Of a stretch of 64,000 nt of DNA, positions 47,854 to 57,208 are shown piece by piece. Location of the stretch: NCBI GenBank assembly GCA_021018815.1, contig JAITYX010000016.1, positions 7,889,001 through 7,953,000 of the forward strand, read 5' to 3'. How positions within the stretch are numbered: the first letter of the stretch is position 1; the number at the start of each line of letters is the position of its first letter. Source of the stretch: Talinum fruticosum. Taxonomy: Eukaryota; Streptophyta; Magnoliopsida; Caryophyllales; Talinaceae. The position numbers and the translations under genes are program-made. Below the pieces are notes generated by a model that was not told the DNA's origin, made no database searches, and saw nothing but the letters and a program-made list of their open reading frames with translations.

Positions 47854-50800
47854 TCAACTCACTACGAAACTGTGATCTTTCAGAAAACATGGGGGTGGTG
47901 TCTGAGGTTCTAGATGAGTATCATCTCCTGCCACTTTTTCGATGCTGCTATCATCTATAGAAATCTCTTGCAACCCCAATGTGTCCAGTACGATCTTCTT
48001 GATCTGTGTGAACCTCTCCTCTGATAAAGAAACCTCAGCCAGAAGCTTCCATGCATAATCATCTGATGCATCGTTAAAATCCTCTCTCTTCTTTAGAACT
48101 ATGTGTCCGCTGATCTCCCAAACTGCTGGGTTTACTTGAGTGTCCAGTATCTCCTGGCTCACTTGCCCTAGCGCTTGTTTCTCAGCATAGCACTGCAATC
48201 CAGAATAAATGATAAACTTAGATAATCAGATCATTGAATGGATGTATGCATCAATATCAGTGAGAACGATGAACCAGGCTTCACTTGGATATTCAGATCC
48301 TAATAATGGTTATTCAGCACATCAATGGATTGTATGCAGCATTCTTGACAATAGTTTAGTTGATCAGTGACAATAGTTTAGTTGACCCGGCCCACTGTAG
48401 GAAACATGCAAAAGCTAAGAAAGAGCACAGATCAAAGGATAACCTTGATATTTAATATTCAGCCCAGGCCAATATGGGTCATATAACATTTTGATTGTTA
48501 ACTAAAGAGCAAGATTTTCAGAGATAGTGCAGTCTGACACCTAATGTTATGTGGCGTATTTGACTTTCAATCTTGGTACGGTAATTCCGAAAAACATTGT
48601 GTGACAACGTTATGTGTGCATACCACAGGATGGCTGATAATTTATAGAACAAGGTATAATGCAGAGCAGAAGACGATAATCCCCTAAGTATAATTACAAC
48701 TAACGTGCAAAAGGACAAGAAAACTACCTGAGGGAACAAAAAGATCCTCTTTCCACAGTCAGAGATGAGAACATTGAAAGGGAGATTGCGATTCTGAAGT
48801 TCAATGCAAGAACTAGCCACTGCATCAGATAAATCTTTCATAGTATTGCCACCCTCAAACATAAGCCCTCGAACAGGGTATTTCAACAGTTGTGAAATCA
48901 CTACTCCATTATATGGAATGCCCTTGGCTTCAGATATTTTTTGAGTTTGTGCTTTCTCGGCTGGAAGTGGCACTTGTAAATAATATGCCTGTCATTTGGT
49001 AATAATGTTATAACATGCCCTGACCAAATGGGTATTGTTGAGTCAGAGAGGTATTCAGTTGTTAATTTTCGTAGATTATACCTGGAAATGCAGGTGATTA
49101 ATCGTAGCAAAGGCACCCAAACTATTGTAGCCAACCCGGAAGAAGGGGTCAGCAGCTTCCTTAGCAAAGTAAAGAGCAGTCAAGAAGCTCGCATGATCAA
49201 TCATCTGAGGCAAGCAATCAAATATCTGCGGTATTAAGAGAACATGCCCGTACTCTATTGGGCTCACCTGGCAGTCAAACCAAATCCACAGTGAGCGAAC
49301 TATCAAGACATTAATTTCCACACAAAGAAGAGTAATCTTTAGAAGGAAAGAATAATTATATCACAATGGATAATGAACCTACGTTTATAGCAACAATGTT
49401 GGGTGAATTTGATTCAGGTGTGACAGGTGCACTTGGGAAATAACGTGCCATGTGGTCATTACTAGGTTCAAACGTGAAAAGTGCTTCTTCCTGGCCAACC
49501 TTAGTGAAATTGAACTTCTTGTCATCAAATGGCTGAAGAACCTGATCAACCCGAAATTCAGTGGGTCGTTTCTTCAGGTGACGTCCCTCATTCAGTTGGG
49601 CAACAAATCCATATCTGCCACAGATAACTTTTGTTTCACAAAGGGTTACATCATATCTGAAGAGACCTCTCCGCATCCTGTCCTCCCACTGTCCCAGCAA
49701 CAGATCATGAAGGAAAGATATGGGTGGCTTCTGATCATTGGCATCAGCCGAATATACAGAACCATTTTCCTTCACATCTTGATCATCTTTCTTGTAAGCA
49801 TACAGAGGAAGCTTCGATACTGAATATGACACCAAAAATAGTCAAAGAAAGGGACTCCCAATTAAACAGAAAAGATAGCATACGATCCACATAGGTAGTA
49901 CTAGTCTCTAAGCATAAGCCCAAAGAAGAAGAAAGCATGAAGAAAGCTCTAACCAGTCACCCTATTCATGCACCTTAAATACTAGGCACGACCAATAGAA
50001 ACCATCAACTTAACATATCTTTGAACAACATAACTGCTAACTCCATTTCACTGATGCAAACAACTACTATCTAATTTCTACCAATAGTATGGTGAGATTG
50101 CCGGCATACATTTTACCTAGGCCCTGCCCTCGGCAAAACTCTATGGTGGTATGGTTTGGCAGGCAACCCGTTAGACACACTAATCATACACACAATGTCA
50201 CTCCTACATGTTTCATCAATAGTTCAAATACACAAGTAATACCCCCTCCCCTCTGAAGTTAATATTGCTACAGTTGAAAGACAAAAGACAAACTAAAGGA
50301 AGAGGGAGGGGGGTAAGAACAAAAGAAATCTCCAAAAGCAATTTTCAGGATACTACGATACGAAGGCAACCAAAGGGGTGATCTGATTGGATTTGGCACA
50401 CATTCCAACCGAGAGGTGTTGGTTCAAATTTCTGCTATAAAGCACCAAAGAGCTGCCCTCTTCCTTAACCTTCCTCTTCTTGGCCATACATATCTTCCCC
50501 GACAAGGGTATCACCATGAAAAGGCCGGGAGGTTGACACAAGCAAAGAGATAAAAAGTACCAATATCAACAAGACATAAATGCATCTAGCAATTCAATTA
50601 CAAAGAACCCATGATCAGGGAATTTCAAGAAAGATAACGGCAACAAATTATTTTAATTTGTGCAAACAACAGCCAAACCAAATCCACAGAATCCCAACAG
50701 TCAAGGTATGGGTGTGATCGAACAAACTAGATCACCCACTAGCCACATGAATTTCATCCAAGCATGTCAATGAAATAAGAAGTCCAAGCAGAAAGTTACA

Positions 50801-50965
50801 GAACTGTCTAGGTAAGAAAAGAAACGTACCAAGTAAACAGCATTTTCCAAGGCAATTGCGGCCACAGCCGAGGTTCTGGGATGCACTATCACCATCCTCC
50901 TCCTGGTAATTCGACAGCACAGTCGGAACCCTCTTGATCGTCAGAGTCCTCTCGAAAATCCCCAT
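47854..50965 (-). CDS. VTC2: GDP-L-galactose phosphorylase (ascorbate synthesis), 452 residues
   Basis: Converts GDP-L-galactose and phosphate to L-galactose-1-phosphate and GDP, the committed and main control step of plant vitamin C synthesis; cytosolic and nuclear in Arabidopsis. Exons (minus): 50965-50830, 49819-49383, 49267-49082, 48988-48728 and 48192-47854; all are GT-AG and phase-consistent. The start MGIFERTLTIKRVPTVLSNY and the Cys-rich CGRNCLGKCCLL are typical. The catalytic HIT-type motif HLHFQ is at about 249-253, followed by AYYLQVPLPAEKA. Further family blocks are PPISFLHDLLLGQWEDRMRR, GRYGFVAQLNEGRHLKKRPT and NVLISDCGKRIFLFPQ. The length is close to the 442 residues of Arabidopsis VTC2. 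The leader contains the conserved non-AUG reading frame listed separately, which fits translational feedback by ascorbate. VTC2 versus VTC5 cannot be told here. Confidence 0.96.
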
Positions 50966-51063
50966 CTTTTCCCTTTCACAAATCCCTCAAAAAAAGCGAG
51001 CGAATTACGAAATTCTAAGAGCTACCCAGATAAATTGAAGACAAAAGAAGAAGAGGGCAAGCT

Positions 51064-51267
51064 TCAAGAATTGTTGCCGCCGCCGGCAAGAAAGAGGAGA
51101 TCTGAAGGACAGCCGCCGTCGGAGGGGAGGGCGCCCCTGCCGCCGTGAGGGGAAGGGGTTCTGCTCTTTTCCACCTCAGCCACTCTCAGAAAATGGATGT
51201 TCTTTCGACGGATTTCGTGGCGGCGCAGGGCTGTGCTGCTACAAACGTTGATCCCAAGTAAAGCCGT
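51064..51267 (-). promoter_or_regulatory. Conserved ACG-initiated uORF in the GDP-L-galactose phosphorylase leader
   Basis: A 67-codon frame with no in-frame ATG starts at ACG 51267 in a good context (ATCACGG: A at -3, G at +4) and stops with TGA at 51064, 98 bases before the main ATG. It reads NIHFLRVAEVEKSRTPSP, then HGGRGALPSDGG and SDLLFLAGGG. The frame is open upstream only to a TAG and has no ATG. In this gene family a conserved uORF beginning at a non-canonical ACG is known to repress translation when ascorbate is high. That this frame plays that role is inference from position, start codon and peptide character; translation was not measured. Confidence 0.88.
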
Positions 51268-52866
51268 GATTGCTCCCTTTCTACTTCTCCGTTTTCTTCG
51301 TTCTTTGTTTTCCTTTCTATCTGGGTTGAACCGAAGCTCCTACTTTCTCTCTGATCTTTCTTCAACCAAGGGTAGTTGTTGGTTCTTCATAAAATAGACA
51401 TGAGAGAGAGCTTAAAAGAGGAGAGAGAGGAGCGAAGAGTATGGTTGGTTTCCACGAATTTGCCTGTAAAACTTTGTTTCTGCTCGTTCCCAATGGAAAA
51501 GGAGTGGCGGAAAAGAACGAAGGAGAGGGAGAGACGGGTCAACGAAGGAGGCCTTGTGAGGTCGGGCTTTGACTGAAGCATTTTCAGAACCTGTTGTGTC
51601 TATGCTTTGGTAAATGGGCCCATTCAGTTTGAATTTGGGTGAGTTCAAGGAGGCCTCATATTTAGCTTAACAAAGTACTTAGGGATCGGAATATTTCTTA
51701 TTTGCGTTAATTTACAATAATTAACATTTAGTTCAATAAATTCGTCTCATTTTGAAAAAATATTCGGGTGCCTCATACCCGCACCCTCACCCTTACGCTA
51801 ATAATCATACATCTCCTTCTTTCTTCCCAAGGAAAGTTTCAGATATGAGTTTAAACTTTAATAAGCTTTGTAGAACAAAAAAATCAATATCAAGAATTTA
51901 TTTCATAGTGTGACAAAGTATGAAATAGTAACTAGAATACCATTTTAGTTTTCAAATCAAACCAAATCAGCTATATCCCTAATGTTCCTCCGAATTGAGG
52001 TGTTAAGGGGTTCGGTACATTTAAATTTACCCCTATAACTGAAATTCAGTCATGAAATGATTTTATATACGAAAGCTTAGCACACCTACTGAGAAATGGA
52101 TCGTGTGAAGATCAATATCTTTGAGTCGTGGTGTGCAACAAATGGTTGCTTAATGATAGATATATTTATGAGCAATAGTGTTGATTCTCTTGATCAAATT
52201 AGAAGCCTTATGTAGGATTTGTTCCAGGTTTTCTTGTTAAGCCACTTAGGTGAACTTACCATACCTATGTTGATGTCAGCTTTAATATTTTCTTATTATA
52301 ACGTTTTTAACTGATTAAAATAAAAATTTGAAGTAATTGCAATACTACACAAGAAGCAAAAAGTCATATGACCCAATGAAGGGAATCGATCGTCATGAAC
52401 AATTGTTTTCTAGCTGATGTAATTGAACAAGGTAGAATATTCTCACACTAAATCCAAAATCGACGTAAGTAAGATTCAAACCTAAATTTTAGACGATTAC
52501 TTTGAGAAACTTCATTTACGCTAATTTTTGTTAAAATATATTATTTTCCTCAATAAGAATGAGTCCGTTCCAAAAGTCTAGAATCTCCTTGGACAAAAAC
52601 ATTAAGTTAGAAGAAGTTCTAAATTGCATGGAAGTGACTGCTGTTGAAGTGGGGACAATGAGTCAAATAAATGAGTTTCCATTTTCCAAAAATCATTTGA
52701 GAAACACCCGCCGATGATTCCTTATCCAACCCAACCAAACTTTCCCACTTCACTTTCTTCCGGCCAGTTATATATAATAAACCATCACCTCCAACCCCCA
52801 AGTAACTCACTATACATCTCTCAATTTCAATCAACAGAGTCGTCAGAGATCATTTCCTTTTAGAAA
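51268..52866. other. Promoter region between phosphorylase and the secreted-peptide gene
   Basis: Divergent spacer. Its left part is the further leader and promoter of the phosphorylase gene (about 51268-51650, GA/CT-rich). From about 51660 to 52600 there is only AT-rich DNA, with one weak B-box-like GGTTTGAATC (minus, near 52470), perhaps an old SINE trace. The right end holds the TATA box of the small secreted-peptide gene. Confidence 0.55.
52768..52777 (+). promoter_or_regulatory. TATA box of the secreted-peptide gene
   Basis: TTATATATAA lies about 90 bases before the start codon at 52867, with a pyrimidine-rich stretch (ACATCTCTC) at a suitable distance for the transcription start. Function is inferred from position. 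Confidence 0.5.
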
Positions 52867-53145
52867 ATGAGGGTGACCTTGAGCACGAAAACAATGGCAG
52901 TTGTTTTCAATCTTCTTCTCTTGATTTCATTGATAGGAGGAGGTCAGGGAGTCCAGGAAGGGGCGGAGCTGCTCTTTCATTACGGCTCCCACTTCTCCTT
53001 CTTCACTTATAACACCTTCTTTCCAACTCAAGTTTGCGGTGAAGACATTTCCCAATCTTGCTTTGCCTCATCCATTAGCGGCAACAAAGCCTCGAGCCGA
53101 GGCTGCGAATTCATCAGAAACTGCCCCCGTCCCGTTTATTATTAG
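52867..53145 (+). CDS. Small secreted cysteine-rich peptide, possibly a divergent RALF-like protein, 92 residues
   Basis: Single-exon frame of 92 codons. Residues 1-29 (VVFNLLLLISLIGGGQG) look like a signal peptide, so the product is probably secreted. The mature part has only four cysteines: VCGEDISQSC (spacing of seven) and SRGCEFIRNC (spacing of five). The ending resembles the SRGC-x-x-x-x-x-C end of RALF peptide hormones, which bind CrRLK1L receptors, and the four-cysteine arrangement is similar. The RALF YISY motif and the dibasic processing site are absent, so assignment is tentative. A TATA box about 90 bases upstream and a clean stop support a real gene. It could also be an unrelated cysteine-rich peptide. 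Confidence 0.55.
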   Translation: MRVTLSTKTMAVVFNLLLLISLIGGGQGVQEGAELLFHYGSHFSFFTYNTFFPTQVCGEDISQSCFASSISGNKASSRGCEFIRNCPRPVYY

Positions 53146-53680
53146 TCCGTCCAGACGCTTGACTGCTAGATCTACCAATGGCTACTCTATTGAGCTACCT
53201 ACCATGGACTTATCAGTCATGCAGTGTGTGTACGCATGCTTAATTATTCGAGGGGAGAAAAGGCGTTTGCAAATCATATACCTGTACGTAGGTTGATTAG
53301 AGGAGAAGAATAATGTAATTAGTGTGTTTTGCTATCATGTATCGTGTTTCGTCATTTTAGTTTCTTATTATGAACCAGAATTTGATGTTTTGGCCATCAT
53401 GAATGTGATTGGTGATTTTTATTAATCCATTGTGGATGGATATAATTCTGGATATTTGCTGTTTCAAACATAAGTATAATTGGTGACTTGGTCGATTCAT
53501 TAAATTGTGGATGCAAATTAAAAATAATTGAATTAATCGTTATGTAATTGTTCATGGTTAATGAATTATCAAATGATCACATGTGAGTATTCATCGGTTA
53601 TTTTGATCAGTATAAATGACGCTATATATATGATTATATATGTACATAAAATAATAAACAATTGTAATATACATGAGTGG

Positions 53681-55447
53681 TAGGACTGGCCAATGGGTAG
53701 GGTACCCATTGGGCCAGCAGGGTTGGGAAAAAAAAGGTCAAAACCCGAGTTTAGTAATAAAAGGTCAGGTGATTTAGGGTCATGTGAAGATGGGCCATTA
53801 AAGGGTCCTCACGGGCCATTAATGGGTCAAAGTAAAAAGGTCATCTCATAATATTCACAAATTCCATTATTAATTCTAATTTTAAAAATAATTTTTTCAA
53901 TCTACTTTCTCTTTCCATTCTTTTTTTTTTTTTAAAATAATTTTATTACTTTTGATACTTATTTATTTGTAGATAAATTAAAAATCAATTTACATGTATT
54001 TTTAATTTGTATAGTAAATGTTATGAGAAATTAAAACTCTGTATTCATTCATTGATTGGGTTTGCTCAAAATCTCAGCACTGCCAACATGGGATTCTTTT
54101 TTTATGATGTTCCAAAATATTTTACTTCAAAAAAAATAATGAAATTTGATTAAGGATGATTTTTTTCTTTTTAAGATTAATTATTCTATATTTTTTTCCA
54201 TTGCTAGCAGTGAAAAAGATAACAGAACCTTCTATTTTTGTATTTTTAGTTAACCAAGTGGGAATTTTTTTACAGTGGAAAATAGAAAAAATAAAGGGGT
54301 TTTTTTCTCTCAAAGAAATGACGCTAATTAGGGCAGGGGCAACGGGCCGGACCGGGCCGGGCTGCCCACTTACTTAACGGGCTGGCAATACTTTTTAATA
54401 AATGGGTCGGGTCGAGTCATGGGTCAAATGACCGTGACCACCCAAGACCCACCCAATACATGCTTGCAGAGAATATGTGATGCTCGAATTAAAGGAAAAT
54501 CTAAACAAGAAAGTTCGATTTATATATGCGATTTATTTATTAAATAACTTGAATTGAAGATTGATCATAAATTTTATGTAGTGTTAGTTTGTCCAAAACT
54601 TGGTATGAAAAGTATGTATGTTGTATGTGTATTTTAATGGGTTTTATTGAGCTAATATGTTACTTAGAATGTGAAATGAACCTTTCATGGACATCCCACA
54701 AGGACAAGATAGATAGAAGATAAGAAAATAGAGTTTGGGAGCCACTGCCACTCACCACGGGTGTCCCCACAGGCTGTGGGGTAGGCTGTGGTGGCCAACA
54801 GCAATTTATTTAACCCAAAATACCCACCGTGGGTGCTCCCATAGGCCGTGGGATAGGCCGTGGTGGCCACCAGAAGTCCTCACTAACCATGGGAAGGCCC
54901 TTGATGACCTCTAGAGCCAACCATTGACCTCCACGAGTTGTGGGAAGGTCTGTGGAGCTCCAAAGCAATTTTGGACCCGCACAATCTGTGAGCTTTGTCC
55001 CGTGATATTTGTAAATCTTGTATGTTGTGTCGGAAACGAGTCTAAGACCTTAAAGTATGGCTTTGGGTCCCGTGAAAAGTTTTTTACTGAGAAACAAGAG
55101 TTTAATATCATGTAGAGTTGCAAATTACGACATATGCTTTTTCCAGACGATTATCAATTTGTATTAGCTATGTCTTTAATGGAATTTGTCATGGGTTGAA
55201 AACTAGGAACTCGTTGTCTTACAAGTTGTTTCAAGTACGGATGTTCTGCTCATTGTTTTATGCTACCAAACCAAGCACTAATGTCAATTCATGTTTAGCT
55301 ATGGCCCATGGGCCGATCATGGGCGAGTCAGGGTCAACTGGCCCATGACCCGGCCCAGCCCCACGTATTTTTCCCTGGCCCGGTCCGACCCGTTATAGTA
55401 ATGGGCCGGCCCTGACCCGCCCTGGCCCGCCCCATTGCCCAGCCCTA
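53681..55447. mobile_element. hAT-type non-autonomous transposon, 1767 bp, with 8-bp target duplication
   Basis: The left end TAGGACTGGCCAATGGG and the right end, whose reverse complement is TAGGGCTGGGCAATGGG, form 17-bp terminal inverted repeats with two mismatches. Identical 8-bp copies ATGAGTGG flank it at 53673-53680 and 55448-55455, the target size of hAT elements. Subterminal regions are packed with GGGCC, GGGTC and GGCCCG motifs, as in transposase-binding ends. No transposase frame is present. The first 31 bases include a perfect 9-bp palindrome (CAATGGGTA/TACCCATTG, 53691-53711). An internal GC-rich block begins AGGGCAGGGGCAACGGGCCG at about 54329 and resembles another element end. 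Confidence 0.88.
54750..54880. repeat. Imperfect tandem repeat inside the hAT element
   Basis: Two copies about 75-80 bp apart share ACGGGTG or GTGGGTG, CCCCACAGGCTGTGGGGTAGG or CCCATAGGCCGTGGGATAGG, and CTGTGGTGGCCA or CGTGGTGGCCAC. Each copy contains a short palindrome-like CCACA...TGTGG. It is non-coding. Confidence 0.75.
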
Positions 55448-55660
55448 ATGAGTGGTAATAATATGCTTTCACTGTTAAGTTCCATCATTTCTTTTTCCTT
55501 TTGAAATTAGTACCTGGGGTACAATCAAAATACTTAACCTGATCTTGTATCAAGACTTTCATCATTTTTGTAATAAATTAAATTCACCTTTTCATCAAAA
55601 CAAAACAAAAAAAAAGGTTCTACTTGTAATTTGTCTTCCATGTTCAATTTTCTTGTTTGG

Positions 55661-56170
55661 GATGCGAAGCTGGGTCCAGTCTAGTAATTTGGCATGCCTT
55701 CTTCGGCGTGAAATTGGCTATTGTTTGTCGGTATAGACAACTCTATAGTAATCTCATTCGACTTATTATCATCAACTGTATGCATTCTGTAGCTATGACG
55801 GTCAATTTGGTATCAAGATTTCTAATGCTGATCTCCACTTTTGCTATGTCTGGTTTTTCCTGGAGCCTATATGGACGCATTTGGGTAGTCTCGAGTCTGG
55901 TCGCTTGGCATGTGTTCGCATTTGGGTAGTCTCGAGTCTGGTCACTTGGCATGTGTTCTTTGGACGAAATTTGCAAAAATTGTCTGTATAGACGACTCTG
56001 TAAGTCGTCTATTCGACTTGGAAATATCTTCAACTGACTATTCTATAGCTATGACGGTCAATTTGGCATCAAGGTTTCCAGTTAAACGTAGAGAGTTGGT
56101 CTCAATCTCTGCAATGTCTCATTTTCCCTATAGCCTATGGCTGTATTTGGGAGGTTGTAGCTGCACCATC
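55661..56170. repeat. Direct duplication, about 257-bp period, with an inner 41-bp tandem pair
   Basis: Landmarks recur at a spacing of 256-257 bases: GGCATG at 55691 and 55948, AGCTATGACGGTCAATTTGG at 55791 and 56047, and TATAGAC...ACTCT in between. Between the copies an exact-length 41-bp unit (GCATTTGGGTAGTCTCGAGT...) is repeated in tandem at 55877-55917 and 55918-55958 with one mismatch. No coding signal. Possibly a fragment of a longer repeat family. Confidence 0.8.
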
Positions 56171-56564
56171 AAGTTCATGAATATGACTCATATTGTATCA
56201 TACCAATTATATATTAGAAAATAACATCCATATCCATATCCATCAGAATTTTTTAAAAGTTTTCACCATCGGTTTAGGTTCTAAAAGTAGTATATTTTGT
56301 GGGTTCTAAATGAATACGGCTTAGGTATTTTGTCAACCCTAAGAAGAACGACCTTCTGATATCAAGGAGTTACCCTCAGCTAATTTTTATGAGTACGTAG
56401 TATGATCCGTTTTTCAGCTGCTTAGTTATCTTTTAAAGTGGACGATGTAATTAGTAGTTTTTATTTGTTTAATTTTCGTGACACTAATAGGAATTACAAT
56501 GATTTTATTAATGAGAACTCAAATCATATTTACCAAAAATATATTCGACTTAGAAACCCCTACA

Positions 56565-56645
56565 TGTGAGGCTCTCTAGCAGGGAAGGGAATGCGTGCTC
56601 AGCAACTGAGCTAGAAACTCTCCAACCGTATGTATTTCCTCACAT
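56565..56645 (-). mobile_element. Possible SINE or tRNA-like fragment
   Basis: On the minus strand the A-box-like TAGCTCAGTTGCTGAGCACG looks very tRNA-like, and AGGGGTTTCTAAGTC about 45 bases later is a weak B box. There is no cloverleaf fold that I can complete, so it is not a tRNA gene. No target duplication is visible. Confidence 0.4.
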
Positions 56646-57208
56646 ACCCAATCACCCTAATAGCAATAAAAGTTGCCAATAACTAACAATTTCTTTTAAA
56701 AAATAAAATGCATCTTATAGTTCCTTACGGACACAATTTCCCTCATATTCCGATAAATTATGATTTCTGTTACATAAGTAGTATGTAAAATATATATGGA
56801 TTTTTGGTTGAAAATAATACGAACTTTAGGAGGTATTAGATGAAAATGATATAAATTTTTTTCTTGTATGTTAGTAGTGTGAATTTTAACCACATTTAAT
56901 GTTCGAACACCACCAAGTTAAGGAGTTTGTGACTGGGCAAAGTAATAACATACGTGTATGATGGAGTTGAAGATTTGATTTTAATTTTTATATTTACATT
57001 GACATGTAAGCAAATCTTTATTCAACCAAGAAATTATTTATTTCTATAAAAAAATAAATTATTTATAATCAAAGCCCTTAATGTTCCATTTATATTAATA
57101 ACAAATACTAATACAAATTATGAATTTGTGTTCATTATCTATTAATAATTAACATATTAAACTATTGAAATAGTTATTCAAGAATATGTAATAATCGAAG
57201 TAAAACTC

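Larger units (their letters stand above)
53146..57208. other. Repeat-filled gap between the secreted-peptide and receptor-kinase genes
   Basis: Contains the 3' flank of the peptide gene, a complete hAT-type element (53681-55447), a direct duplication (55661-56170), a SINE-like fragment (about 56565-56645) and AT-rich DNA. None of the short frames shows a family or a plausible exon structure. Confidence 0.65.
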
